From: Rhodospirillaceae bacterium
GTDB taxonomy: Bacteria > Pseudomonadota > Alphaproteobacteria > MPNO01 > UBA2964
DNA length: 24,198 nt
Reading direction: 5' to 3'
NCBI GenBank assembly: GCA_018660305.1
Contig: JABJKO010000110.1
Location: 1-24,198 of the forward strand
The position numbers were made by a program, and so were the translations under genes. Below the pieces are notes generated by a model, which worked only from the letters and a program-made list of their open reading frames with translations, was not told the origin of the DNA and did not search any database. Every line of letters starts with the position of its first letter. The stretch's first letter is position 1. Below, piece by piece: positions 16,093 through 24,085 of this stretch.

Positions 16093-16857
16093 ATGACAAC
16101 CGAAAACGTCCACGTCCGGGTCAGGGATCTCCGAAAGACCTATCAAACCCGTCGTGAGGATATCGAGGCCATTCGCGAAGTCCAGATGGAGGTCGCGCAG
16201 GGCGAATTTGTGTCAATCCTCGGACCGAGCGGCTGTGGCAAAAGCACCCTGTTGATGATCATCGGGGGCCTGCTTCCCATGACGTCGGGCAATGTGGAAG
16301 TCGGCGACGAACCGGTCGCAGGACCCAGACGCGATACCGGGGTGGTCTTTCAGGCCCCGGTCCTCATGCCTTGGCGCACCATCTTCAAGAACGTGATGTT
16401 CCCCATCGAAAGCCTGGGGCTGACGCCATCGGATTATCACGACCACGCAAATGAATTGCTGGAAATGACCGGCCTCGGCGGGTTTGGCGATAATTTCCCG
16501 AGCGAATTGTCGGGCGGCATGCAGCAGCGGGTCGCCATCTGCCGGGCATTGATCCACAACCCCAATCTCCTGCTGATGGATGAGCCGTTCAGTGCGCTGG
16601 ATGCCATAACCCGCGACACCATGAACCAGGAATTGCTGCGCATCTGGGAGGAATTCCAGAAAACCGTGCTGTTCGTGACCCACAGTATTCGCGAGGCGGT
16701 GTTTCTATCGGACAGGATCTTCGTCATGTCGCCCCGGCCGGCCACCATCAGCGAAATCGTCACCATCGACCTGCCCCGCCCGCGCGATCTGTCCATCGAG
16801 GAAACACCCGAGTTCAACAAATATGTCGCCCATCTGCGGGCGGCCATAGATCACTAG
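16093..16857 (+). CDS. ABC transporter ATP-binding protein (SsuB/TauB/NrtD-like)
   Basis: A 254-residue ATPase with all motifs intact: Walker A GPSGCGKST (44-52), Q-loop Q87, signature LSGGMQQR (139-146), Walker B LLLMDEP (159-165), D-loop SALD and switch H197 (FVTHS). The C-terminal MSPRPATISEIVTIDLPRPRD is characteristic of the nitrate/sulfonate/taurine importer branch. It powers the importer formed with the permease 18 bp downstream and the receptor upstream. ATG 16093 has little Shine-Dalgarno but is the first start consistent with family length. Confidence 0.95.
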   Translation: MTTENVHVRVRDLRKTYQTRREDIEAIREVQMEVAQGEFVSILGPSGCGKSTLLMIIGGLLPMTSGNVEVGDEPVAGPRRDTGVVFQAPVLMPWRTIFKNVMFPIESLGLTPSDYHDHANELLEMTGLGGFGDNFPSELSGGMQQRVAICRALIHNPNLLLMDEPFSALDAITRDTMNQELLRIWEEFQKTVLFVTHSIREAVFLSDRIFVMSPRPATISEIVTIDLPRPRDLSIEETPEFNKYVAHLRAAIDH

Positions 16858-16875
16858 GCGGAAAGAGACGCAGCG

Positions 16876-17667
16876 ATGGCAAAAAAGGATGAAGACGGCC
16901 GGATTTACACGATTGCAAGCCGTTCGGCCGGTCCCACCGCCATCTTTCTTCTGATGCTGGTCATCTGGCACGTGGCGGTTATTACGCTCGAGATCCCCGA
17001 GCCCATCCTCCCGACACCGTGGAAGATCATTACGACCATCTTCACCCATTGGGAATTGCTGCTGATCCATAGCTGGCCCACCACCAGCGAATGCCTGATG
17101 GGTTTCTTCCTGGCCGTGGTCATCGGCATGGGGTTGGGTACGTTACTCGCCCTCTATCCGGTGTTCCACAATACGGTCTATCCGTTGATCGTCGCCTTCC
17201 AGGTGGTGCCAAAAGTGGCCCTGGCACCGCTCTTTATCGTGTGGTTCGGGCTGGGAACCCTCAACCGTGTGCTGCTTGCCTTCGTCATCGCGTTCTTTCC
17301 CATGGTGGTGAACACCTATGCCGGCATCCTGAGCACCGATCCCCTCATGGTGCGCATGGCCCATGCCTTCAACGCCAGCCGGTGGACAGTCTTCCTCAAG
17401 ATCGAATTCCCCAACGCCCTGCCTTCAATCTTCAGCGGGCTAAAAATCGGCATCACCTTTGCGGTTATCGGCATCATCGTCGCCGAAATCGTCACCGCGC
17501 AAAGAGGACTGGGCTATTTGATCGTCTTTGCCGAAGGCAACGTGGACACGCCCATGCTCATGGCGGCCCTGACCGTTCTCAGTCTGGTGGGCATGCTTCT
17601 TTATGCCGCCGTGGCCGCCGCCGAGAAGCTGGTCATCACCTGGGATCATGGCCAGAAGCTGAACTGA
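16876..17667 (+). CDS. ABC transporter permease (SsuC/TauC-like)
   Basis: A 263-residue inner-membrane permease with about six helices. The family segment VPKVALAPLFIVWFGLG (111-127) and the EAA coupling loop (about 164-192, with FLKIEFPNALPSIFSGLKIG) identify the BPD_transp_1 fold of the sulfonate/nitrate group. It probably forms a homodimer with the ATPase encoded 18 bp upstream. AAAGAGA precedes ATG 16876. Its last 32 bases overlap, on the opposite strand, the end of the EamA permease gene, so transcription of the two genes converges without an intergenic terminator. Confidence 0.93.
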   Translation: MAKKDEDGRIYTIASRSAGPTAIFLLMLVIWHVAVITLEIPEPILPTPWKIITTIFTHWELLLIHSWPTTSECLMGFFLAVVIGMGLGTLLALYPVFHNTVYPLIVAFQVVPKVALAPLFIVWFGLGTLNRVLLAFVIAFFPMVVNTYAGILSTDPLMVRMAHAFNASRWTVFLKIEFPNALPSIFSGLKIGITFAVIGIIVAEIVTAQRGLGYLIVFAEGNVDTPMLMAALTVLSLVGMLLYAAVAAAEKLVITWDHGQKLN

Positions 17668-18535
17668 TTGCCGTTTCCGCCTTCTTTTCCTGGGCCGCCT
17701 CGGCGCGGGCAAGGACATAGGTGGAAATAAAGATCACCGCCGCCCCGATCCAGGTCCAGAGATCCGGCGTCTGGGCAAAGAGAAAATAACCAATCGCCGC
17801 CACGCAGGGCAGCCGGATGAACATCACCGGCTCCACCAGGCTAGCATCGGCCACCGCGAAGGACCGCGTCAGGCAATATTGCGCGCCAAAGGCGACCGCG
17901 CCGAACCCGAGGAGCGGCAGCACATGGTCCCAGCCCGGCGTGACCCAGACAATGGCCGCCGGAATGGCCGCCATGGGGAGTTGCAGCAGGAAACCGTAGA
18001 ACATGATCACAGAAGTGGATTCGGTGCTGGTCAGCGCCCGGTTCGTCACATTGCTGCTGCCATAGAGCACAGCCGCCAGGATGGCGATGGGCACACCGGC
18101 ATTAACGGCCTCAAAGCCGGGGCGGACAATGATCCCGACCCCGACAAAGCCGAAGACCAGTGCCGCCCAGCGATGCTTACCGACTATCTCCTTGAGAAAG
18201 ACGATGGCGAGAATGGTGGTAAAGAGCGGCGTGGTGAATTGCAGCGCCACCGCATCGGCTAGCACGATCAGCGTATAGGCATAGTATGATGCGAGCATGC
18301 CCGTGTAGGACAGGGCGGCCCGCAGGGTCAGCATGGGCAACCGGCTGGTCCGCATGGAGGAGACGCCAATGCGCATGAGCCACGGCACCATGAACACCAC
18401 GCCGATCAGCTGACGGATGAAGACAATTTCAAAGGTATTCAGCGTTTCCGACAGATGGCGGACAAACCCCACCGACGTGGAAAAGAACAGGGCGGCGCCC
18501 AACATCCACAGCATGCCCCTCGTGCCGGGGGTCAT
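17636..18535 (-). CDS. EamA/DMT-family transporter (RhaT/YdcZ-like ten-helix exporter)
   Basis: A 299-residue membrane protein with ten hydrophobic segments arranged as two EamA repeats (about 8-140 and 150-285). MLGAALFFSTSVGFVRHLS, FIRQLIGVVFMVPWL and the second-repeat SLVEPVMFIRLPCVAAIGYFLF are typical of drug/metabolite transporters with broad substrates. ATG 18535 has GGGAGG a few bases upstream on the minus strand. It is transcribed alone, convergent with the ABC operon and overlapping the permease end by 32 bp. An efflux role for a metabolite or amino acid is inferred from the family; the substrate is unknown. Confidence 0.9.
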   Translation of the reverse strand: MTPGTRGMLWMLGAALFFSTSVGFVRHLSETLNTFEIVFIRQLIGVVFMVPWLMRIGVSSMRTSRLPMLTLRAALSYTGMLASYYAYTLIVLADAVALQFTTPLFTTILAIVFLKEIVGKHRWAALVFGFVGVGIIVRPGFEAVNAGVPIAILAAVLYGSSNVTNRALTSTESTSVIMFYGFLLQLPMAAIPAAIVWVTPGWDHVLPLLGFGAVAFGAQYCLTRSFAVADASLVEPVMFIRLPCVAAIGYFLFAQTPDLWTWIGAAVIFISTYVLARAEAAQEKKAETAISSASGHDPR

Positions 18536-18670
18536 GACTTGCCTCCCTTCCGGACAGGTCTATGCCGGTGTCTGATCAATTTTTCTTCACGCAACTTTGT
18601 GGAATGAAAGGATGCCTGCGCATGTTTATAAGCTTGAAGATTGCATCATTCCGTTCAGGAGGACCCGGTC

Positions 18671-19039
18671 ATGGCCCGAATGTCTTATTCTGTCATAGGC
18701 GTGCTCATCGCGACAGCGCTCACCGGGTGCAAAACGGATTATCAAATCCTCAATGAGCAGGCGCGGGCCTATGTCGCCGTTCATAAAGACCTCGACCGGA
18801 ACACCGCTAGTGCCATCGCCGCCAATCGCATCCGAAATGGCATGAGCAAGAACCAGGTCGTCGCCGCCTGGGGCCATCCCGTACTGGTTCAACGATTCGA
18901 CAACGGCCTGGAATATTGGTTTTTTGGCTGCGTCTGGCCGCACCAATGCGAAAGCCTGTCAATCGGCATGTCCCCCGAGGAACAATATCTGTCCCGCGCC
19001 CTGTTCCGTGACGGCAGGGTCATCGATTGGCGGGGATAG
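18671..19039 (+). CDS. Small lipoprotein with BamE/SmpA-like fold
   Basis: 122 residues. A lipoprotein signal ends at the lipobox LTGC, so C20 should be lipidated. The segment RNGMSKNQVVAAWGHPVLV (about 56-74) followed by the aromatic-rich GLEYWFFGCVWP resembles the start of BamE/OmlA and related beta-lactamase-inhibitor-like domains (GM-x-x-x-x-V-x-x-x-x-G-x-P). ATG 18671 is preferred because GGAGG sits at 18658-18662; an open extension to 18641 has no such site. Envelope location is likely and a Bam-complex role is not shown. Two extra cysteines (GCVWPHQC) could form a disulfide. It is a single gene between convergent and divergent neighbours. Confidence 0.7.
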   Translation: MARMSYSVIGVLIATALTGCKTDYQILNEQARAYVAVHKDLDRNTASAIAANRIRNGMSKNQVVAAWGHPVLVQRFDNGLEYWFFGCVWPHQCESLSIGMSPEEQYLSRALFRDGRVIDWRG

Positions 19040-19049
19040 CGCTGTCCCG

Positions 19050-19775
19050 CTAGGATTTCTCGAAAAGACGCCCCAGTTCGGGAGGCGGTTGATATTCGCC
19101 GACCTTCGACGCCAATCGGCGAATACCGGCCCACAGGGCCGCCTGGATACTGGTCACGACGGGCTTGCTGAGTTTTTCCTCGATGGGTGCGATCCCTTCC
19201 AGCATGGTCGTATAGGAGCCGCTCAGAAAAAAACCGTCTCCATCTTCGCGATCATGGGCCTGCGCCGCGGCGACCCATTCGGCGGGCGCTAGCAAGGCCG
19301 ATCCCTCTCCCAACCCGAGGCCGGCGGCATGGGCGACCGTGAAGCCGGCGGCTTCCAGATAAATCCGCTCCCGGCCAAAGGCCGCCTCGTCCAGGGGATG
19401 GATCAGGATAACCCGTTCAATGGCGAGGGCCTGAAGCGATTCCACCACGGCCTGCGTCGCCGTAAAAGTTGGAATACCGGTGGCCTCGGCAATGGCGCGC
19501 ACGATGTCCGCCTCGCCTTCCGGCCCGCGCTCCATCATGATGCCAGTGGCCTGCAAATCGATAACATCGACACCGGCATCGGCCAGCAATTCCGCGCAGG
19601 CGATGGCGTCGCCTCTGATATCGTCGCTTGGCCGGCGGCCGCCTGACCCCATCTGCATTCTCGTTACGTGAATGCCCAGCCCCCGCGGGGCAAAGGTCCG
19701 GAAATAGGGCTCCACCGTCCGGTTGCCGGAAGACAGGATGACCCCGAGGCGGGCTGTCGGCAGAATCGTCGACAT
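19050..19775 (-). CDS. Asp/Glu racemase-superfamily protein lacking both catalytic cysteines
   Basis: 241 residues related to maleate isomerase/arylmalonate decarboxylase proteins and to the product of 8912-9649. Shared landmarks are LGVILSSGNRTVEPYF, the T-x-T-Q-A-V-V-E-S-L-Q-A-L segment (about 105-117) and KPVVTSIQAALWAGIRR (about 204-220). At the first active-site position the usual GCTS is replaced by LQATG (74-78), and at the second the usual CC-T-D by LSGSYT (184-189). The only cysteine is C60, elsewhere. The chemistry must differ or be lost. ATG 19775 has AAAGGA about 10 nt upstream; the extension to 19859 lacks a ribosome site. It is a single minus-strand gene. It could be a decarboxylase with another acid/base, a ligand-binding protein, or inactive. 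Confidence 0.75.
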   Translation of the reverse strand: MSTILPTARLGVILSSGNRTVEPYFRTFAPRGLGIHVTRMQMGSGGRRPSDDIRGDAIACAELLADAGVDVIDLQATGIMMERGPEGEADIVRAIAEATGIPTFTATQAVVESLQALAIERVILIHPLDEAAFGRERIYLEAAGFTVAHAAGLGLGEGSALLAPAEWVAAAQAHDREDGDGFFLSGSYTTMLEGIAPIEEKLSKPVVTSIQAALWAGIRRLASKVGEYQPPPELGRLFEKS

Positions 19776-19921
19776 GGCAGACGTCCTTTTATTACGCTGA
19801 TCGGTTGCGCAGCCCGATAGTTTAGCCCCCAATGGTCGGAACACCAAATGGCGCGCCACACCTTTAGGCGGGGTACGCCGATCCGGAGCGATCCCGGATT
19901 CCGGTGGCGGGGGAACATGTC

Positions 19922-20323
19922 ATGCAAAGGCTTTTGATATTTTGTTGCCTGACCATAATGGCCTGTAGCCCTGCCGGGGCCATTGAGGTTCTCCATTGCA
20001 CCGATACGGATGCGATCGGTTATCAGTGGAAAAATGGGATGCCAAGCGCCACCCGCTATGTCCCGCTGAGCTTCGTGGTCAAAATCAACGGCCCGACTGA
20101 GCGGATCATCGATAGCCCAAGCCGGGATTACAATGATCAAAAATATCGCTGCAGCGCGCTGGAAAACCCACCAGGAACGCTCGCGTGCGCGCGCATGAAC
20201 TCGGCCACCGGCTATCCCATTAATTTCAGGGACAACCGCTTTGAACGCGTCGGTAATTTAAGCGCCCAGATAGGGGGTTCGCCGGACCTTTATGTGGCTT
20301 ATGGCCAATGCGAACCCTTTTGA
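19922..20323 (+). CDS. Small secreted hypothetical protein with four mature cysteines
   Basis: 133 residues. The N terminus MQRLLIFCCLTIMACSPAGA is a likely Sec signal with cleavage after A20; a poor lipobox (IMAC) makes a lipoprotein possible but less likely. The mature part has four cysteines (LHC, YRC, LAC, GQC), consistent with two periplasmic disulfides, and mixed beta-like character. I do not recognise the family. ATG 19922 follows GGGGGA; a longer start at the GTG 19904 is also open. It ends 8 bp before the end of the convergent selenoprotein-like gene. Confidence 0.55.
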   Translation: MQRLLIFCCLTIMACSPAGAIEVLHCTDTDAIGYQWKNGMPSATRYVPLSFVVKINGPTERIIDSPSRDYNDQKYRCSALENPPGTLACARMNSATGYPINFRDNRFERVGNLSAQIGGSPDLYVAYGQCEPF

Positions 20324-20331
20324 ATCCCAAG

Positions 20332-20883
20332 TCAATCAGCCGAATCCGGCTGATAACGGCCCTCGGATTCCACCAGGAAGACGCGGTTGATCCGCGCCCG
20401 GTAATTCTCCAGCGCCACGGTCGCGGCGAGTTCCACTAACTGCGCCTCACTGAAATGCGCGGCGGCATCGGCGAACATCGCGTCAGATATATCCGCCGGC
20501 ATTTCCGTCATGGCTTCGGCGATTTCCAGCGCAGCCCGCTCGGCCTCGCTGAACAGATCGCTATCGCGCCACAGGGCAACAGCCGCAATTTTGTCATCGG
20601 AACTTCCGGCAACGCTGCTCCCGGCAGCGTTGGTGTCAATTCAGAACGGACAGGTGATCATCTGAGCCGCCCGGAGACACACCAGCCCCCGCAATTCGGC
20701 ACTCAGGGTCCCGCTTTTGGCGGGCATGACGTTGAGCGCGCGGCTGGCAATCAGGACTTCCGGGCAACGGGACATAATACCGATACCGGCACCCACATGT
20801 CCGGCGGCCTCCTGCGCGGCTTCCATAATCGGCCTCGCTTCCGCCGGCGCTTGTTCGATGGTGAGCGGCTCTAATCTGGTCAT
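20332..20883 (-). CDS. Candidate selenoprotein, CMD/AhpD-like, with in-frame UGA (C-P-F-U)
   Basis: Reading through one UGA (20641-20643) gives a 183-residue CMD/AhpD-family protein ending at TGA 20332-20334. The 80 residues before it end LVCLRAAQMITCPF, and the frame resumes IDTNAAG, where the family normally reads C-x-x-C-I-D-x-H. The UGA thus replaces the second redox cysteine, giving C78-P-F-U81. The normally following His is Asn. After the UGA the family pattern continues: ALWRDSDLFSEAERAALEIA, EMPADI, AAHFSEAQLVELAATVALEN and a YRARINRVF end. ATG 20883 has GAGGGA 8-9 nt upstream. A SECIS-like hairpin follows the UGA (separate entry). Family members act as thiol peroxidases or reductases. 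The alternatives are a nonsense-mutated pseudogene or an 80-residue fragment; no other frame damage is seen, which argues against both. Confidence 0.75.
20610..20632 (-). promoter_or_regulatory. Putative bacterial SECIS element downstream of the in-frame UGA
   Basis: On the coding (minus) strand, the arms CAACGCTGC and GCAGCGTTG form a perfect 9-bp stem closing the 5-nt loop CGGGA. The stem starts 8 nt after the UGA and the loop 17 nt after it. A G is the second loop base, as recalled for the general bacterial SECIS consensus. It lacks the GU loop and bulged U of E. coli fdhF, so fit to a given SelB is uncertain. It lies wholly inside the coding frame, as bacterial SECIS elements do. Confidence 0.6.
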
Positions 20884-21047
20884 GGGTTTTCCCTCGTGAT
20901 CATTCGGTCAGGTCATAGGGTATTGCTGTTCTCGATGGACGGCAAACCCGGAATTGGGTGTGCCTGCGGAATGAGTCGCCGGCCCATCCGCCCCGTGTTA
21001 GGCTTTTTTTGCTATCTCCACATCGAACAACAAATAAGGAGGGAGTC

Positions 21048-22085
21048 ATGGTAGTACGTGTTTTCACGACAGCTATCCTATCCGCGTCCGTATTTGGTTT
21101 AGTTGCGGCCATGCCGATGGCCGGTGTATCGGCAAAAGATTTCTTTAAGGACAGAACAATCACGGTGGTCGTGCCGTCCGGCAGCGGCGGGTCATTTCAC
21201 ATCTATTGCCAGCTTGTGCAGCGTCACATCGGCAAGTACATACCCGGCAGGCCCAAGGCCATCATCCAGAACCGGCCCGGGGCCGCCGGCGTCAAATCGT
21301 TACGCTTCATGTCCACGGCAGCGCCGAAGGACGGCACCATGATCGCGATGATCAATCCCGGTACGACGATGACGCCGATCCTGAGGCCCAAAATGGGTTA
21401 TGACGCGACGAAGCTGCAATGGCTTGGCGCCGCGTCGGTACGCACCTATACGCTGGGCGTCTGGCACACCGTGCCCATAAAGAGCATCGCCGACGCGAAG
21501 AAGCGGGTGACCACGCTGGCTTCCAGCGGCAAAGGCGCGACAAGCACACTTTTGCCGCAGCTGATGAATAAGCTTATCGGCACGAAGTTCAAGGTTATCC
21601 ATGGCTATAAGGGCGGTGGGGCGATGAACCTCGCGGTCGAACGTGGCGAGGTGGAAGGCCGCACCAATTATTATTCGGGTTACACCGGTGCGCGGCCGCA
21701 CTGGCTTCGGGAGGGCAGAATTACCTTCCTCGCGACCTTCGGGCCGCCGCGCCCCGAAGTTAAGAATGTGCCCCGGTTCGTCGACATGGTGAAACCCGGG
21801 ATCGACCGTGAGATGGTCAACATTCTCGAATCCAACTTCAATGTGGGACAGGCGTTCTACGTGCCGCCCGGCGTGCCCAAGAAAACCGTCAATATTTTGC
21901 GGAAATCCTTCGGCGCCATGGTCACGGACGCGGCCTTTAAGGCCGAAGCGAAAAAACGGGGCGTACCGACCTACAGCCGCACCTGGCAGCAGGTCGAGGC
22001 CGCGGTGAAGATCGGATACGGCAGTCGAAAGGAAGCGGCGGAACAACTCGCCACCCTCCTCGGCTTCCGCAAGAACAAGAAATAG
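21048..22085 (+). CDS. TctC/Bug-family tripartite tricarboxylate transporter receptor
   Basis: A 345-residue periplasmic binding protein with a signal peptide cleaved after about A29 (MAGVSA|KD). The mature segment DRTITVVVPSGSGGSFHIYC, IIQNRPGAAGVKSLRFM, the Gly-rich ASSGKGATSTLLPQLMNKLIG and YKGGGAMNLAVERGEVEGRT are hallmarks of TctC/Bug receptors, which capture small carboxylates for TctAB or act as sensors. ATG 21048 has a strong GGAGGGAG upstream; the longer open frame to 20958 has none. No TctA or TctB gene follows; a terminator does, so it is an orphan receptor here, as Bug genes often are. It is divergent from the selenoprotein-like gene across a 164-bp region. Ligand unknown. Confidence 0.92.
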   Translation: MVVRVFTTAILSASVFGLVAAMPMAGVSAKDFFKDRTITVVVPSGSGGSFHIYCQLVQRHIGKYIPGRPKAIIQNRPGAAGVKSLRFMSTAAPKDGTMIAMINPGTTMTPILRPKMGYDATKLQWLGAASVRTYTLGVWHTVPIKSIADAKKRVTTLASSGKGATSTLLPQLMNKLIGTKFKVIHGYKGGGAMNLAVERGEVEGRTNYYSGYTGARPHWLREGRITFLATFGPPRPEVKNVPRFVDMVKPGIDREMVNILESNFNVGQAFYVPPGVPKKTVNILRKSFGAMVTDAAFKAEAKKRGVPTYSRTWQQVEAAVKIGYGSRKEAAEQLATLLGFRKNKK

Positions 22086-22096
22086 CGGCGTGGATC

Positions 22097-22135
22097 GGCG
22101 GGCGCTCTTTATAAAGCGCCCGCCACCGCTTTTTT
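22097..22135 (+). terminator. Rho-independent terminator of the TctC/Bug gene
   Basis: GGCGGGCGCT (22097-22106) and AGCGCCCGCC (22115-22124) form a 10-bp GC-rich stem with an 8-nt loop, followed after five bases by T6 (22130-22135). It ends the receptor transcript and lies just before the convergent dehydrogenase stop. Confidence 0.75.
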
Positions 22136-22137
22136 AA

Positions 22138-23121
22138 TCAAGCCAAAACTTCGGGATTGATGACGTTGATTGGCGCACCGGCTTCATAGGCCGTGATCTG
22201 CTCGAAGATTTCACCGAACTGAATTTCGTATTCTTCCTGCGTCACATAACCGATATGCGGCGTACAGATCACATTATCCATATTGAGCAGAGGATGATCC
22301 GTATCGCGCAACGGTTCCTTGACCTCATGGTCCTCATAAACGTCCACCGCCGCCATACCGGGCCGCCCGGCGCGCAACGCCGCCACCAGCGCGCCCGGCT
22401 CGATCAGGGGCGCCCGGCTGGTGTTGACGAGCAGCGCGGTCGGTTTCATGCGCGCCAGATCCGCCGCTGTCACAATGCCCCGGGTCGCGTCATAGAGCCG
22501 CATATGAAGCGTCAGCACATCGCTCTCGGCGAAGAAGTCTTCCTTGCTGGCCGCCACATCATGGCCGTCCGCCCGCGCGCGGTCGCGCGACGCTTCGCGG
22601 GCCCAGACCAGGATACGCATGCCGAATGCCGTGCCGTACTCCGACACCGCCTTGCTGATGCGGCCATAACCGTAGATGCCGAGGGTCTTGCCGCGCAGGG
22701 ACCGGCCGACCTCCATCTGCCAGTGGCCGGCCTTCAGCGACGCCATCTGTTGCGGAATTTTCCGCATGGCCGCGAGCATCAATCCCCAGGTCAATTCGGC
22801 GGTGGCATAGGAGGGCGTCCCCACATGCTGGTTCGAGCACAGGATCACCCCCGCCCGGCTACAGGCCTCCACATCGATATGGGGATAGACGCTGCGCTGA
22901 CTGATGAGCTTCAGATTAGGTAGGCGTTCAATCAGCGGCGCCCGGATATGAGTCCGCTCGCGGATCAGCACCAGCACCTCGGTGTCGGCCAACCGCTCCG
23001 CAAGCGCGTCCAGATCCTGCACATGGTCGTTCCAGATGGTGACGTTGTGACCATCAACCGCAGAGAAAACATCGAGTGTGCGGACAGTATCGAAATAATC
23101 GTCGAGAATGGTGATGTTCAT
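22138..23121 (-). CDS. D-2-hydroxyacid dehydrogenase (NAD-dependent)
   Basis: A 327-residue D-isomer-specific 2-hydroxyacid dehydrogenase. The NAD fold motif is [11 protein letters not shown] (147-156), a GxGxxS variant. The catalytic residues are R236 ([10 protein letters not shown]), an acidic residue in DVYEDHE (260-266, E266 by spacing) and H289 (CTPHIGY). One extra residue between Arg and Glu relative to SerA shifts the Glu. It interconverts a D-hydroxyacid and a 2-oxoacid in the cytosol; 3-phosphoglycerate, hydroxypyruvate and others are possible. ATG 23121 is chosen because upstream starts (23142, 23151) overlap the preceding amidohydrolase. The gene lies 7 bp after that gene, so they form an operon. 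Confidence 0.9.
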   Translation of the reverse strand: MNITILDDYFDTVRTLDVFSAVDGHNVTIWNDHVQDLDALAERLADTEVLVLIRERTHIRAPLIERLPNLKLISQRSVYPHIDVEACSRAGVILCSNQHVGTPSYATAELTWGLMLAAMRKIPQQMASLKAGHWQMEVGRSLRGKTLGIYGYGRISKAVSEYGTAFGMRILVWAREASRDRARADGHDVAASKEDFFAESDVLTLHMRLYDATRGIVTAADLARMKPTALLVNTSRAPLIEPGALVAALRAGRPGMAAVDVYEDHEVKEPLRDTDHPLLNMDNVICTPHIGYVTQEEYEIQFGEIFEQITAYEAGAPINVINPEVLA

Positions 23122-23128
23122 GGGTTTA

Positions 23129-24037
23129 TCAGCCCTGTTCATCCCATCCAAACAACCGGGCCGGGTTGTCGACGAAGATTTTCTGTCTCAATGCTTCGTC
23201 CGGTGCGAGGTGCGCCAACAAATCCACAAGATCGCCGTCATTGGGAATTTGCCCTGGCGTAAAGGTATTGCCGTGGGGCCAGTCGGTGCCCCATAGCAAA
23301 CGGTCCGGCGCGACCGTTATCAGCGCCTCGGCGAATGGCAGGGCATCGTCCCACGGCGCGCCCGTCTGCGACAGCCGATTGATGCTGCACAGCTTGCACC
23401 AGAAGCGCTGGTCTCGCATGAGATCGACAAGGGTCTGGAACGGCGGGTAGTTAACGCCGTGAACGAAGTCGCAGCGACCCAGATGATCGATGATCACCGG
23501 GATCGAAATTTTGCGGAACCACTCGGCATATTCTACCAGCCCGTCGGGCATAACATGAAACTCGACACACCAGCCGAGCGGCGCAATGCGGGCAATGGCG
23601 CGCTCGAACATGTCGAGATCTACACCACCGCCAAGCTCGTCGATGAGGTTGAAGCGGGCCCCACGAAATCCAGCCGCGTGCAAGCGTTCCAGCTCCGCAT
23701 CGCTGGTCTCATCGTCTATTTTGGCAATTCCGCGGAACCGGTCGCCGACCTCGATCAAAGCATCATGAACAACGCTGTTATCGGTGCCATGCGCGTTGGG
23801 CGTGACCAGCACCGTGCGCTCGATGCCGGTAACCGCGATGATCGCGAGATAATGCTGCAACGGAGCCGCCGGTGGCGTATAGACCCGCTTCGACTGAAAC
23901 GGATAAAGATGCGGCGGCCCGAACAGATGAACATGGGTGTCGCACGCCAGTGGCGGCGGCGCGATCCTGGGCTTCTTCGGATTAGGATCGGGCGGATAAC
24001 AGATGCGGTTCTGCAGCGCCTTGTAGTCCTTTGCCAT
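23129..24037 (-). CDS. Amidohydrolase, 2-pyrone-4,6-dicarboxylate hydrolase (LigI)-like
   Basis: A 302-residue TIM-barrel hydrolase. The metal motif DTHVHLFGP has H35 and H37. DHLGR (184-188) and GTDWPHGN (250-257, D252 the catalytic Asp) match LigI and its relatives, cog3618-type lactonases acting on pyrone or sugar lactones. It may hydrolyse a lactone to an open-chain acid that the neighbouring dehydrogenase could then oxidise or reduce. ATG 24037 has GGGAGGA 7-8 nt upstream; the longer start at 24076 has no such site. It is followed 7 bp later by the dehydrogenase gene. Whether pyrone dicarboxylate itself is the substrate is unproven. Confidence 0.88.
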   Translation of the reverse strand: MAKDYKALQNRICYPPDPNPKKPRIAPPPLACDTHVHLFGPPHLYPFQSKRVYTPPAAPLQHYLAIIAVTGIERTVLVTPNAHGTDNSVVHDALIEVGDRFRGIAKIDDETSDAELERLHAAGFRGARFNLIDELGGGVDLDMFERAIARIAPLGWCVEFHVMPDGLVEYAEWFRKISIPVIIDHLGRCDFVHGVNYPPFQTLVDLMRDQRFWCKLCSINRLSQTGAPWDDALPFAEALITVAPDRLLWGTDWPHGNTFTPGQIPNDGDLVDLLAHLAPDEALRQKIFVDNPARLFGWDEQG

Positions 24038-24085
24038 GGTCAAATCCTCCCAATTAGCACCCGCCAATCCGATCATATGGCTTTG

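Noticed and set aside
19030..19050. GCGGG/CCCGC hairpin between the lipoprotein and racemase-fold gene ends
   Set aside because: Short stem with a bulge, overlapping the stop codons; possible bidirectional terminator but not well supported.
19881..19899. ATCCGG/CCGGAT inverted repeat upstream of the small secreted protein
   Set aside because: A 6-bp repeat in GC-rich DNA is expected by chance.
20455..20874. 139-residue plus-strand open frame opposite the CMD/AhpD-like gene
   Set aside because: It has no ribosome site and low-complexity Arg/Gly-rich content. The minus strand carries clear family similarity through the same span, so this is its mirror.
20641..20883. 80-residue CMD fragment as a complete gene, or the whole locus as a pseudogene
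   Set aside because: The family sequence continues in frame after the UGA with no further damage, and the stop falls on a redox cysteine with a hairpin after it. Selenocysteine explains all three facts better, though a point mutation cannot be excluded.
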